A stretch of DNA of 64,000 nucleotides from G963556115 sp963677015. Its GTDB lineage: Bacteria > Planctomycetota > SZUA-567. The stretch covers positions 1,488,001 to 1,552,000 of the forward strand of contig OY781533.1 in NCBI GenBank assembly GCA_963677015.1. Direction: 5' to 3'. The notes under the pieces are model-generated. The model made no database searches and had not been told where the DNA came from. It was given only the letters and a program-made list of their open reading frames with translations. Shown here in pieces: positions 1 to 9,270 of the stretch. The number at the start of each line of letters is the position of its first letter. Within the stretch, counting starts at the first letter, position 1. Made by a program: the position numbers and the translations under genes.

Positions 1-2
1 AA

Positions 3-1562
3 CCGCTGGTTTTTTCCGGGGGTAAACTATATTTGCGGCAGTATTATGAAGCCGAGGAGATCATAGCCGGCGCTGTGAAATCCCGGGTGGCTATGGCGGC
101 GTATGAATTACCTTCAGGTTTATTATCAGGTCTTGATTCTCTTTACAGTCGATTTGCAGACAGCAGGAGCTGGGGGCAGAAGGTGGCGGTGTTTACGGCG
201 CTGCGTTCGCAATTTTCGCTTATTACCGGTGGCCCCGGAACCGGTAAGACGACTGTGGTGGCGGTGCTGCTGGCGTTGTATTTTTCGGCGTACAGTGATG
301 CCAGAGTTGCACTGGTTGCCCCTACCGGTAAGGCTCAGGCACGTCTTAAAGAGGCGGTGTTTGCCGAGCTTGAGCTGCTGGATATTTCTGAAGAGGTAAA
401 AGAATGCTTCGGGCGTATAGTCTTTAAAACTATTCACAGTCTACTGGGGCTGGGGCGGAAAAAATCTGCAGGACAAAGGGTAAAGTTAGGCTTTGATTTT
501 ATAATAGTTGATGAGGCTTCAATGGTAAGTGTGCTCCTTTTCCGTAAGCTTTTTGAAGCTTTGCCGCAAAAAGCGAGATTGCTGCTGCTGGGGGACAGAG
601 ATCAGCTGGCGGCGGTGGAGGGTGGGGCGGTACTGAGCGATCTGTATAACTCCGTGCCACAGCCTTCACTGTTTAGTGAGAAGTATCAGCAGGATTTTTC
701 CCGGACTTTTGCTGACTCGGAGGCTCTTCCGGCGGTGACTGAGGATGTGGCTCTGCTACAGGATGTTTTGGCGCCATTAGAGTTTACATTTCGGTTTGCT
801 GCACAGAGCGGTATCGGCAGACTCAAGGATCTGCTCTCGCGCGGGGAGCAGAATGAACTGCGTAATTTCATCATTAATGATTTGACTGCCTATAGCGAAT
901 CGCTGGTTATACATAATTTCTCCTCATATATTCCGGCTGTGCGGGAACGTGAATTGTTTGGATTTATTTCTCAATGGAGTCTGAAGGGGGAGCATTTTCT
1001 GGATTATCTGGAGTGCGCTACAGTCGCTGAAGCTTTTGAACGCTACAGCAGGTTTCAGATTATAACTGCGCTGAATAAAGGTAGCCTAAGTGTGGAAGGA
1101 ATAAACCGGCTGCTGCTGCAGAAGCTGGCAATGAATAATAGCGGCTGTCGGGGGCTGCCAGTGATGATTGAAAAAAATGATTATCGGAATAATATTTTTA
1201 ACGGCGATATCGGTATGTTCTGGCCGGATTCACAGGGGGAACTCAAGGTATGGTTCCCGGCTGTCTCGGGTGCTGATGAAACTGAAGTTTCAGGTTTCAG
1301 GTCTTTCTCTGCTGCCAAGATTCCACTCTTTTCGCCGGCGTTTGCCATGACTATTCATAAAGCGCAGGGTTCGGGATTTGATTCGGTTCTTCTGGTTCTT
1401 CCTAATGCTTCCTCTGAGATATTAACCCGTGAACTACTGTATACTGCAGTTACGCGGGCAAAAGAGCGAATTGACATATTTGGGGATGGAAAAACAATTA
1501 TAACATCTTCCGAGAGAAAGGTTTGTAGGATTAGTGGCTTGGGGGGTAAATTGACCAGGTAA
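3..1562 (+). CDS. recD: Exodeoxyribonuclease V alpha subunit RecD, 5'-truncated by window edge
   Basis: Superfamily 1B helicase subunit of RecBCD, a motor that unwinds DNA ends for recombinational repair. The reading frame is open to the left edge: the codons before the first TTG (base 33) read PLVFSGGKLYL, a typical RecD segment just before the helicase core, so the true start lies outside the window. Visible motifs are Walker A GGPGTGKTT (bases 228-254), Walker B IIVDEASMVS, motif III GDRDQLAAVEGG, and near the C-terminus TIHKAQGSGFDSV and LLYTAVTRAKERI. About 520 residues are present against roughly 600 in E. coli RecD, so little is missing. recB and recC, if present, would be upstream. 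The family is clear; RecD versus a RecD2-like stand-alone helicase is slightly less so. Confidence 0.87.
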   Translation, partial: PLVFSGGKLYLRQYYEAEEIIAGAVKSRVAMAAYELPSGLLSGLDSLYSRFADSRSWGQKVAVFTALRSQFSLITGGPGTGKTTVVAVLLALYFSAYSDARVALVAPTGKAQARLKEAVFAELELLDISEEVKECFGRIVFKTIHSLLGLGRKKSAGQRVKLGFDFIIVDEASMVSVLLFRKLFEALPQKARLLLLGDRDQLAAVEGGAVLSDLYNSVPQPSLFSEKYQQDFSRTFADSEALPAVTEDVALLQDVLAPLEFTFRFAAQSGIGRLKDLLSRGEQNELRNFIINDLTAYSESLVIHNFSSYIPAVRERELFGFISQWSLKGEHFLDYLECATVAEAFERYSRFQIITALNKGSLSVEGINRLLLQKLAMNNSGCRGLPVMIEKNDYRNNIFNGDIGMFWPDSQGELKVWFPAVSGADETEVSGFRSFSAAKIPLFSPAFAMTIHKAQGSGFDSVLLVLPNASSEILTRELLYTAVTRAKERIDIFGDGKTIITSSERKVCRISGLGGKLTR

Positions 1563-1659
1563 TCGTTTGCTTAATGAAATTGTAGTGCTCTTTTTTTAAA
1601 AAGTTCTTGACATAAATAATTAAGTCGTTATTTTCAAACAGGAAATATTGATTTCCTTA

Positions 1660-1681
1660 TATAATGTATACAAAATGGGAG
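1660..1681 (+). promoter_or_regulatory. Possible topA -10 element and ribosome binding site
   Basis: A perfect TATAAT lies at 1660-1665, but no good -35 is found 16-18 bp upstream; a TTGACA at 1607-1612 is too far away. GGGAG at 1677-1681 is 7 bp from a GTG at 1689 and only 1 bp from the ATG at 1683, so it favours the GTG as start of topA. Confidence 0.35.
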
Positions 1682-1688
1682 CATGATA

Positions 1689-4295
1689 GTGGCTAAAGTA
1701 AACCGATTACTAATCGTTGAGAGTCCGGCCAAGGCCAAGACCATCAAGAAATTTCTTGGTGCCGGTTATACAGTTAAAGCGTCAATGGGGCATATCCGGG
1801 ATATTCCAAGTAAGGGTCGGGGTAAGAAACGTTTCGGTATTGATATCGATAATAATTATACTCCAAAGTACGAGCCTATTAAAAGCCGTGAAAAGACGCT
1901 GAAAGATCTGGAGGCGGCAGCCAGTAAAGCTGATGAAGTATATCTGGCGCCTGACCCGGATAGAGAGGGTGAGGCTATCGCCTGGCATCTGAAAGAAGCT
2001 CTCGGTCTTAAAGATGAGACTACCTATCGTGTGACCTTTAACGCGATTACTAAGAGTGCGGTTCGTGACGCTATTGAGCACCCTAGTAAGATTGATATGA
2101 ATCTGGTAAATGCACAGCAGGGGCGGCGGGTACTGGACCGGCTTGTAGGTTTTTCATTGTCGCCATTTCTCTGGAAAAAGATTACTAAAGGCCTTTCCGG
2201 GGGACGTGTGCAGTCGGTTGCGGTACGACTGATTGTTGAGCGTGAAAAAGAGATTGCCGGATTTACTCCTGAAGAGTTCTGGAAGATCGTGGTAAAGCTG
2301 GCCAAGAGTGGTGCGGATGAGATCTTTGAGGCGAGTCTGGTAAAATGGGAGGATGAAAAATTTGCTCTCGGAAGTCCTTGCGCCTCTACCGAGGAGAGTG
2401 CGACCAGGATTGCAGGTATTCTGGAGAATGCCGCATATAAGATAACCGGAATTGACAAGAGGGTAATTAAAGGTCGGCCAAGTCCTCCGTTCATTACGTC
2501 AACACTGCAGCAGGCAGCCAGTACTTTTCTGCATTTTGGTGCGCAGCGGACAATGCGTATTGCGCAGCAGCTTTATGAAGGAATTGAGGTCGAGGGTGAG
2601 CTTACAGGTCTTATAACTTACATGCGAACCGACAGTACCCGTACCGCTCCTGAAGGTATAGCTGAAGTTCGTGATTATATTTCGGGTAATTTTTCTACAG
2701 ACTATTTGCCGGAGAAGCCTAACTTTTTCACCTCTAAAAAGAATGCACAGGACGCGCATGAAGCGGTACGTCCTACCAGCTGTTTTCTCACTCCTGAACG
2801 TATAAAGGGAACTTTGACTCCGGAGCAGTTCAAGCTGTATGAACTGATCTGGAAGCGTTTTGTCGCTTCCCAGATGTCTCCGGCCAGCTATCAGACAACT
2901 ACCGCGACTATCGAGGCTGATAAGGGCATTCTCGAGGCCAAGGGGCGGGTTGTGCTTTTTGACGGTCATACGGTGCTTCAGCTTGGAAAGAAGAAAAAAG
3001 AGGAGGATGACTCTGCTGATAATGATTCCAATGATGAAGAGAATAAAAAGAAGACCTCCAAAGATAAGGATCAGATTCTTCCGGCCATAGCCGAGGGTGA
3101 CGATCTGGTAAAGAAGAGTCTGAATTCTTCACAGCACTTTACTACTCCGCCTCAGCGTTATTCTGAAGCGTCTCTGGTGAGGGCGCTTGAAAAAGAAGGA
3201 ATCGGACGTCCGTCAACCTATGCTCCAATTGTGCAGACAATACAGGATAGAGGATATGTACGTCTGGAGAAACGGAGTTTTCATGCCACTGAGCTTGGAA
3301 TAGCGGTTACCGAGCTTTTACTAAGCAGTTTCAAGGATATTATGGAACTGGCTTTCACCGCCAAGATGGAAGGTGACCTTGACCGGGTGGAAGAAGGAGA
3401 AGCGGTATGGTATAAAATCGTAGATGATTTCTTCAAACCGTTTACTGAAAATCTGGAAAAGGCAACCAAGGAGATTGAGCCGCTTAAAGGTCGTCCGGCA
3501 CCAAATGGTGAAAAGTGCCCGCTTTGCGGTTCGGATATGGTCGTTAGGTATTCGGCTCGTGGTGCCTTTTTAGGTTGTTCAAAATATCCCGATTGCAACG
3601 GGTTGATGTCAATGCCTGGTGAAGAGCAGGAGGGTGACGCGGAAATAGAGACTGTAAGCTGTCCAAAATGCGGTAATCCGATGATCAAGAAGAGTTCGCG
3701 CTATGGTGAATTTCTTGCCTGTTCAAGTTATCCGGCATGTAATCAGACACTGCCTCTGGGTAAGGACGGTAAGCCTGTAGAGTTGCCGGATATTAAAAAA
3801 GACTGTCCAAAGTGTGGTAAAGAAATGGTAGTGAAACTGGGTAAAAATGGTCCGTTTCTGGCTTGTTCAGGTTATCCTGACTGTCAGACGACTATGCATC
3901 TGGATAAGGACGGAAATATTATTGCCTTGCCCGATCTTAGCGATATTAAATGTGAAAAATGCGGTGCTCCCATGATTGCCCGTATGTCGCGGCGAGGACC
4001 GTTTATGGCTTGTTCCGCGTTTCCCAAGTGTCGTAATGCTAAACCTATTCCAGGAAGTGAACAGGAGAAGAAGCTCAAGGAGAAGGAAGCCAAGGCTGCT
4101 GAAAGGGCTGCAAAAAAGGCGGAACGTGAACGTCTGAAAGCGGAAAAGGAATCAGAAAAAACAACTAAAAAGGCTGCAAAGAAAAAAACAGCCAAAAAGA
4201 AGACCGCAAAAAAGAAGACTACCAAGAAGACCGCCAAAAAAACAGCGAAGAAAAAAACAACTAAAAAGGTTGCTGTAAAGGTATCCGAAGAGTAA
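1689..4295 (+). CDS. topA: DNA topoisomerase I with four zinc-ribbon repeats and lysine-rich tail
   Basis: Type IA topoisomerase that relaxes negative supercoils. Toprim domain at the N-terminus (LLIVESPAKAKTIKKFLG; acidic triad in DPDREGEAIAWH), then the catalytic tyrosine in GLITYMRTDSTR. A charged linker of Lys, Glu and Asp sits near residues 435-460. The C-terminal third has four successive Cys4 zinc ribbons, each starting CPxCG or CEKCG and ending with two further Cys around a YPxC or FPKC motif. The last 60 residues are almost entirely Lys, Ala and Thr, a basic tail also seen on topoisomerases of several GC-rich and PVC bacteria, where it probably adds nonspecific DNA binding. GTG at 1689 is preferred because GGGAG lies 7 bp upstream; ATG at 1683 adds only two residues. 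Full length (868 residues). Confidence 0.97.
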   Translation: MAKVNRLLIVESPAKAKTIKKFLGAGYTVKASMGHIRDIPSKGRGKKRFGIDIDNNYTPKYEPIKSREKTLKDLEAAASKADEVYLAPDPDREGEAIAWHLKEALGLKDETTYRVTFNAITKSAVRDAIEHPSKIDMNLVNAQQGRRVLDRLVGFSLSPFLWKKITKGLSGGRVQSVAVRLIVEREKEIAGFTPEEFWKIVVKLAKSGADEIFEASLVKWEDEKFALGSPCASTEESATRIAGILENAAYKITGIDKRVIKGRPSPPFITSTLQQAASTFLHFGAQRTMRIAQQLYEGIEVEGELTGLITYMRTDSTRTAPEGIAEVRDYISGNFSTDYLPEKPNFFTSKKNAQDAHEAVRPTSCFLTPERIKGTLTPEQFKLYELIWKRFVASQMSPASYQTTTATIEADKGILEAKGRVVLFDGHTVLQLGKKKKEEDDSADNDSNDEENKKKTSKDKDQILPAIAEGDDLVKKSLNSSQHFTTPPQRYSEASLVRALEKEGIGRPSTYAPIVQTIQDRGYVRLEKRSFHATELGIAVTELLLSSFKDIMELAFTAKMEGDLDRVEEGEAVWYKIVDDFFKPFTENLEKATKEIEPLKGRPAPNGEKCPLCGSDMVVRYSARGAFLGCSKYPDCNGLMSMPGEEQEGDAEIETVSCPKCGNPMIKKSSRYGEFLACSSYPACNQTLPLGKDGKPVELPDIKKDCPKCGKEMVVKLGKNGPFLACSGYPDCQTTMHLDKDGNIIALPDLSDIKCEKCGAPMIARMSRRGPFMACSAFPKCRNAKPIPGSEQEKKLKEKEAKAAERAAKKAERERLKAEKESEKTTKKAAKKKTAKKKTAKKKTTKKTAKKTAKKKTTKKVAVKVSEE

Positions 4296-4346
4296 TATTG
4301 AAACTTTGGATATTGTAAATTACAGATTGAGACAGAAGAGAAGAAG

Positions 4347-4961
4347 ATGAATGAATTAAATGAGTTATGGCAGACACTAAGCCAGGGTGGGAATGTTATT
4401 TATATTCTGCTTGCGGTCTCGGTCGTCGGTCTGGCATTCTTTTTTTACTGTCTTCTGCTGCTGCGCCGCAGGACACTTTTTCCGAAAGAGCTGGTGGATC
4501 TGGCTCAGGGACTGACGCATGAATCTGATTTTGCGGGTGCAGAAAGGCTGTTACGAAAAATTGGCGGCCCGCTTGCTGAGGTGCTGATAACTGTAGTTAT
4601 GAGCCGGAAACTCAGCCGGGAAGAGGCTGATGCGCTGGTTGAAGGGGCTGGGCGGCGTGCCGCTCATGCTATAAGCCGAGGTGTACTCGCTCTTGAGGTT
4701 ATTGCGTCAATATCGCCGTTATTGGGATTGCTTGGTACTGTAACCGGAATGTATACGGTTTTTAATACTATTGCCGAAGTTGGTGCCGGTGAAGTTCATA
4801 AACTTTCCGGTGGTATATCTGAGGCGCTGGTAACTACTATTGCCGGACTGATTGTAGGTATACCGGCATATGTCGCTTACAGTTATTTTTCACGCAGAAT
4901 TGATGAAGCTATTCTGGAAATGGAGCGTCTGGCTATAGGTCTGATGCTGCGTATCCGCTGA
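4347..4961 (+). CDS. exbB: MotA/TolQ/ExbB family proton channel protein
   Basis: Inner-membrane subunit of an ExbB-ExbD or TolQ-TolR proton-driven motor that energises outer-membrane processes. The 204-residue protein has one transmembrane segment near residues 15-40 (VIYILLAVSVVGLAFFFYC), a cytoplasmic loop, then two more segments around 110-135 (LEVIASISPLLGLLGTVTGM, the family signature) and 155-180 (LVTTIAGLIVGIPAYVAY). The gene is followed after 16 bp by exbD, forming a two-gene unit. No TonB, TolA or TolB gene adjoins it, so whether it serves TonB-type transport or Tol-type envelope constriction cannot be read from the context. Confidence 0.9.
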   Translation: MNELNELWQTLSQGGNVIYILLAVSVVGLAFFFYCLLLLRRRTLFPKELVDLAQGLTHESDFAGAERLLRKIGGPLAEVLITVVMSRKLSREEADALVEGAGRRAAHAISRGVLALEVIASISPLLGLLGTVTGMYTVFNTIAEVGAGEVHKLSGGISEALVTTIAGLIVGIPAYVAYSYFSRRIDEAILEMERLAIGLMLRIR

Positions 4962-4977
4962 TTAACAGGGGGCGGTT

Positions 4978-5373
4978 ATGCAATTCAAGACAGGTAGAAA
5001 AAGATCTGCGGTAATTAATGTCACATCACTGATTGATGTTATGTTTTTGCTGGTTATTTTTGTATTGATATCCGCAAAATTTGAACCTGATGGCGGAATT
5101 GCTGTAGAGTTGCCGCAGGGTAAAAGTACTGAGGTTGCCAAGATTGAAGTTCAGGTCTTGACGATCAAACCTGATGGGGAACTATTTTTTCAGAAGGATA
5201 AAATAAATTTTTCCGATCTTTCTGAGCGTATAAAAAGCATGCGTAAAAAATTCAAGGATCCGGTTATTGTCATAAACGCCGATAAAGCTACTCCCTATGA
5301 GTATGTCGCTAAAGCTACCGACATTATCAAACAGTCCGGTCAGAGTAAATTCAATCTGAAACTTCAGCCCTGA
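4978..5373 (+). CDS. exbD: ExbD/TolR family biopolymer transport protein
   Basis: Partner of the upstream ExbB-like channel. The 131-residue protein has a short cytoplasmic N-terminus, one membrane segment around residues 17-35 (SLIDVMFLLVIFVLIS) carrying the conserved proton-carrying Asp, and a small periplasmic domain ending KFNLKLQP. ATG at 4978 follows GGGGG with good spacing. ExbD and TolR cannot be told apart here; the short length is typical of the family. Confidence 0.9.
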   Translation: MQFKTGRKRSAVINVTSLIDVMFLLVIFVLISAKFEPDGGIAVELPQGKSTEVAKIEVQVLTIKPDGELFFQKDKINFSDLSERIKSMRKKFKDPVIVINADKATPYEYVAKATDIIKQSGQSKFNLKLQP

Positions 5374-5404
5374 TCTCTCTCTAAACAAGTATTTCTCTAA
5401 TGCA

Positions 5405-5452
5405 TTACTGCAGTAAGGATTTGCTTGCAATAATCAATTTTTACCGTATAAT
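5405..5452 (+). promoter_or_regulatory. Promoter of tatA-pcrA-umuC with adjoining TTACTG/CAGTAA palindrome
   Basis: TTGCAA (5425-5430) and TATAAT (5447-5452) are separated by 16 bp, a good sigma-70 promoter. Immediately upstream is the perfect 12-bp palindrome TTACTGCAGTAA (5405-5416). Its half-sites equal those of the lexA operator at 17058-17079 but without the 10-bp spacer, so it is probably not a LexA site; its role is unknown. Confidence 0.6.
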
Positions 5453-5490
5453 ATATTTGCTTTGTTAACTTTATGCGATGGAGTAATATT

Positions 5491-5721
5491 ATGTTCAGCT
5501 GGTTAGGACCGTGGGAAATTGCCATAATACTTATTGTTGCGGTTGTTTTGTTCGGTAAGCGTCTGCCGGAGCTTGGACGCACCCTTGGTAAAGGGATAGT
5601 TGCGTTTAAATCCGGGGTAAATGAAATGAAAGACGAGATCTCAAAGGCTGCGGAGAAGGATGTGTCTGCAGACAAGAGTACTGAGGATGATACCGGGGAT
5701 GGTAAGGATAGCGGTAAATAA
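5491..5721 (+). CDS. tatA: Sec-independent translocase subunit TatA/TatE
   Basis: Pore-forming subunit of the twin-arginine translocase. The 76-residue protein starts with a short periplasmic end and one membrane helix (WEIAIILIVAVVLFG), then the FGKRLPELGR hinge and an amphipathic helix (GRTLGKGIVAFKSG), then an acidic tail. ATG at 5491 is chosen because GGAG (5480-5483) lies 7 bp upstream; an upstream ATG at 5473 has no such site. No tatB or tatC adjoins it. It leads an apparent operon with pcrA, whose ATG overlaps the tatA stop by one base. Confidence 0.93.
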   Translation: MFSWLGPWEIAIILIVAVVLFGKRLPELGRTLGKGIVAFKSGVNEMKDEISKAAEKDVSADKSTEDDTGDGKDSGK

Positions 5722-7976
5722 TGAGTAACGGTATTTTGCAGGATCTTACACCGCAGCAGCAGGAAGCGGTAACGCATATGGATGGACCGATGCTGGTGGT
5801 TGCCGGTGCCGGTTCTGGAAAGACCAGGGTCGTGACCAGACGTATCGCCTGGCTTATCGGTAATGGTGTGCAGCCGCAGCAGATATTGGCAATGACCTTT
5901 ACCAATAAGGCTGCCGGGGAGATGAAGGAGCGGGTTGAAGCTCTGGTCGGACAGTCTCCGCGCTGGGTTGGTACCTTTCACTCTCTTTGTGCCAGGTTTC
6001 TGCGCTTTGACATTGACCGGCTTCGTGATGGGCGTGACGGGCATTTTACGATCTTTGATACCAGCGATCAGCAGGGAATTATCAAAGATCTGATGAAGAG
6101 TTACTCGATTGATGATAAGCGTTTTAAAGCGCGGAGTCTGTCTTCTGAAATATCACGTGCCAAGTGCGATATGCTCAGCCCTGATAATTATGGTGACGGT
6201 TCCTGGTATGCCGAGGTTGTCAGACGGGTATATACCGGTTATGAAGCGCGTTTGAGAGATATGAACGGACTCGATTTTGATGATCTGCTTCTGCTTACTG
6301 CAAAGATGCTGCAGGAAGTGCCGGAGTTATGTGAAGAGTATCGCCGGCGTTTTCGTTATCTGCTTATCGATGAATATCAGGATACAAATAAAGTTCAGTA
6401 TAAACTGATGCGGGCACTCTGTAATAAAGATGAGAATGTTCACGTTACCGGTGACCCGGATCAGAGTATTTATTCATGGCGTGGTGCTGATTACAGTAAT
6501 ATCATGGATTTTCAGAAGGATTTTCCGCAGGCCAGAATTGTACGGCTGGAGCGTAACTATCGCTCAACAGCGAAGATATTGAGCGCAGCGAATTATCTGA
6601 TACAGTATAATACTGATCGAATTGAAAAAAATCTGTATACCGAAGGTGATTCGGGTGAGCCGGTGGCGATTATCGCTCTTGACAGTGACCGGGAAGAGGC
6701 GAACTGGGTAGCGGAGCAGGCGGCCAGGCTCAAGAGTGAGGGGCAGAAGTTTGCGGATATGGCGGTCTTTTACCGGACGAACGCACAGTCACGAATGTAC
6801 GAGGAAGCGTTTATGTCCTCGGGGATGCCCTATCAGATTGTCGGTGGTGTGCGCTTTTATGAACGTAAGGAAATCAAGGATTTTCTTGCGCATCTGAAGA
6901 TTCTGGTGAATCCCAGAGATGAGATTTCTTTACGGCGTGTATTATCCTCAAGACCTGTTGGTGTTGGTCCGAAGACACTTGAAAAGGTAGTGACGCAGGC
7001 GGAAATTATGGGTTTAAGCGTCTTTGATTTTCTGGCGGCAGCGAATTTTACGGAAATTTATGAGGGTAGAACTTCGGCGAAATTGCGTGATTTTTCGTAC
7101 TGGTGCAACCGTCTAAAAGCGGTCGCACTTGAGCCTGTGGGGTATGCGGTTAAAGAGGTTCTGCGTATATCCGGTCTGATCGAACATATTTCAACAACAA
7201 CTGAGAAGGATCCGGCCTGGGAGGAAAGACTGGAAAACCTTGAGTCTTTTGTTGGCAGAGCAGCCGAGTTTGAAGCTGAGCACCCTGAGAGCGGGGTACC
7301 GGAATTTCTTGAAGATGTGGCGCTGGTTGCTGACGTTGACAGTTACGATCCCAATGCGGATAATATCACTCTTATGACCTTGCATAGTGCTAAGGGTCTG
7401 GAGTTTCCGGTGGTCTTTCTTGGCGGTCTGGAGAATGGTTTGCTGCCGCATTCCAATTCTCAGGATTCCACTGCCAGTGAGGAAGAGGAGCGGCGCCTGT
7501 TCTATGTCGGGATAACCCGGGCTGAGAAGAAGTTGTTCATAACTCACGCGGCGAAGAGAATGATCTGGGGAAAGCTTGAGTATTCCCGCCCCAGTCCTTT
7601 TCTTACAGAATTGCCCACGGAGGAGATGCAGCTTGTTGATCTGGCTGGTGGCAGCGGTGCGTATGGGCTGGGTATGGCTGATGATTTTGCTGACGATCCG
7701 TTTGGTGATGACGATTTTGATGATTTTGATGACCCTTTTGTCAGTGATTTTGAGGGTATCGATACAGTCTTTGAAGATATTGACGGGGTGCAGCTACGTC
7801 CGCTTAAAAAGAAGAAACGCGAAGAGTATGCTTTTAAGGCCGGTCAGAGGGTGGTGCATAAAATACTAGGAACCGGTAAGGTCCTTTCCTGCAGCCGTAG
7901 TCATATTGTGGTTCTGTTTGATAAAGAGGGAACCAGAATGATGACCCTGGACAGTGTTCAGCTTGCGCATATTTAG
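5721..7976 (+). CDS. pcrA: ATP-dependent DNA helicase PcrA/UvrD
   Basis: Superfamily 1A 3'-5' helicase for nucleotide-excision and mismatch repair and for clearing replication blocks. All motifs are present: Q motif LTPQQQEAV, Walker A AGAGSGKT (residues 28-35), Walker B LLIDEYQDTN, motif III GDPDQSIYSWRGA, motif IV LERNYRST, motif V TLHSAKGLEFPVVFL, motif VI RRLFYVGITRAEKKL. Residues about 650-690 are almost all Asp and Phe, a disordered acidic linker. The end (FKAGQRVVHKILGTGKVLS) is the Tudor-like domain that binds RNA polymerase in PcrA. Its ATG overlaps the tatA stop (TAATG), and umuC starts 10 bp downstream. Confidence 0.96.
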   Translation: MSNGILQDLTPQQQEAVTHMDGPMLVVAGAGSGKTRVVTRRIAWLIGNGVQPQQILAMTFTNKAAGEMKERVEALVGQSPRWVGTFHSLCARFLRFDIDRLRDGRDGHFTIFDTSDQQGIIKDLMKSYSIDDKRFKARSLSSEISRAKCDMLSPDNYGDGSWYAEVVRRVYTGYEARLRDMNGLDFDDLLLLTAKMLQEVPELCEEYRRRFRYLLIDEYQDTNKVQYKLMRALCNKDENVHVTGDPDQSIYSWRGADYSNIMDFQKDFPQARIVRLERNYRSTAKILSAANYLIQYNTDRIEKNLYTEGDSGEPVAIIALDSDREEANWVAEQAARLKSEGQKFADMAVFYRTNAQSRMYEEAFMSSGMPYQIVGGVRFYERKEIKDFLAHLKILVNPRDEISLRRVLSSRPVGVGPKTLEKVVTQAEIMGLSVFDFLAAANFTEIYEGRTSAKLRDFSYWCNRLKAVALEPVGYAVKEVLRISGLIEHISTTTEKDPAWEERLENLESFVGRAAEFEAEHPESGVPEFLEDVALVADVDSYDPNADNITLMTLHSAKGLEFPVVFLGGLENGLLPHSNSQDSTASEEEERRLFYVGITRAEKKLFITHAAKRMIWGKLEYSRPSPFLTELPTEEMQLVDLAGGSGAYGLGMADDFADDPFGDDDFDDFDDPFVSDFEGIDTVFEDIDGVQLRPLKKKKREEYAFKAGQRVVHKILGTGKVLSCSRSHIVVLFDKEGTRMMTLDSVQLAHI

Positions 7977-7985
7977 GAGGCGGCT

Positions 7986-9242
7986 GTGTTTGCACTGGTG
8001 GATTGTAATAATTTTTACGCGTCCTGTGAAAAACTCTTTCGCCCGGATTTGAAAAATCGTCCGGTAGTTGTTCTTTCCAATAATGATGGGTGTATTGTTG
8101 CCAGATCTGCGGAGGCGAAAAAGTTTGATTTGCCTATGGCGCAGCCGTTTTTTAAGTGTCAGGATTATTTAAAGAGCAGGAATACGGCGGTTTTTTCCTC
8201 TAATTATGCGTTATACGGTGATATAAGCAGCAGAGTTATTGCTGTGCTCTCACATTTTTCACCGGAGATTGAACAGTATTCGATTGATGAGGCTTTCCTT
8301 GGGGTGGCTGGGGTAAAGGAGGATAAGCTTTTAGACTGGGCTCAGGAGCTTTCCAGAACAGTAAAAAATTGGGTGGGGATCAGTGTTTCTGTCGGAATTG
8401 CTAAAACCAAGACGCTGGCTAAAATTGCCAATCATGCCGCTAAACGTTCCGGTGAACCTGCTGCCATACTGTTGTCAGCGGAGGATATTTCTCAAGAGCT
8501 GGCGACAATCAACCTGACCGATATCTGGGGCATTTCCCGGAAACTTGAGCGTAAATTAAACCGGTACGGGATATGGACTCCGTTACAGCTATGTGATACG
8601 GATCCATTTTTTTTGCGTAAAAAAATAGGAATTATTATTGAGCGAACAGCCAGAGAGCTGAAAAATGAGGTCTGTCTGGAGTTGGAGCAGGTTGAAAAAC
8701 GAAAGAATGTTTCGGTATCGCGTTCTTTTGGTTCGGTTACCAATGAGTATGAGGAGCTGGAGCAGGCTACAGCAACTTTTGCTTCACGTGCAGCTGAAAA
8801 ACTGCGTAAGCAGCATCTTCTTGCCAGTGGTGTGTATCTTTATATCCGTACGAATAAGCATGCAGAGGCAGAGTATTACTCAGCATCAGCAGCTACCGGC
8901 TTTGTGGTGCCGACAAATTCATCTTTTGAAATAGTCTCGCAGGCACAGAGACTTCTGGAGCAGGTTTACCGGCAGGGGTATCTTTTTCAAAAGGTAGGGG
9001 TAATGCTTCTGGATCTGGTTGGGGAAGGTGCACATGAACAGCAGGATATTTTTGGTATTACCGATAATATAGCGCATAAGAAAAAACTTATGGGTACACT
9101 TGATAAAATTAATCGTGAGATGGGCAGGGGAAGTTTGAAACTAGCCTCGGAGGGATTAGCTGCAAAAGGCTGGAACTTGCGTTCGGAGTATTTATCACCG
9201 AGATATACAACGCGCTGGGATGATCTGCCTCAGATCAAATAA
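7986..9242 (+). CDS. umuC: Y-family DNA polymerase UmuC (Pol V catalytic subunit)
   Basis: Error-prone translesion polymerase of the SOS response. N-terminal palm residues are clear: VDCNNFYASCEKLFRP with the metal-binding Asp at residue 6, VVLSNNDGCIVARS, and the catalytic YSIDEAFLG. A helix-hairpin-helix thumb (TDIWGISRKLERKLNRYGI) and a little-finger domain follow, and the C-terminus ends in the short UmuC-specific extension. GTG at 7986 follows AGGAGG (7975-7980), which overlaps the pcrA stop codon, so translation is likely coupled. No umuD is adjacent. UmuC normally needs cleaved UmuD, so a partner must lie elsewhere or LexA-type regulation differs here. Confidence 0.94.
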   Translation: MFALVDCNNFYASCEKLFRPDLKNRPVVVLSNNDGCIVARSAEAKKFDLPMAQPFFKCQDYLKSRNTAVFSSNYALYGDISSRVIAVLSHFSPEIEQYSIDEAFLGVAGVKEDKLLDWAQELSRTVKNWVGISVSVGIAKTKTLAKIANHAAKRSGEPAAILLSAEDISQELATINLTDIWGISRKLERKLNRYGIWTPLQLCDTDPFFLRKKIGIIIERTARELKNEVCLELEQVEKRKNVSVSRSFGSVTNEYEELEQATATFASRAAEKLRKQHLLASGVYLYIRTNKHAEAEYYSASAATGFVVPTNSSFEIVSQAQRLLEQVYRQGYLFQKVGVMLLDLVGEGAHEQQDIFGITDNIAHKKKLMGTLDKINREMGRGSLKLASEGLAAKGWNLRSEYLSPRYTTRWDDLPQIK

Positions 9243-9270
9243 TGCAGTCGTTTTTTTAGGAGAAGGGGTT

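Noticed and set aside
3884..4237. Hydrophobic antisense frame opposite the topA tail
   Set aside because: Caused by Lys-rich codons on the coding strand; lies wholly within a solid gene.
5405..5416. LexA box in front of tatA
   Set aside because: Half-sites match the lexA operator but the 10-bp spacer is absent, so LexA binding in the usual manner is unlikely.
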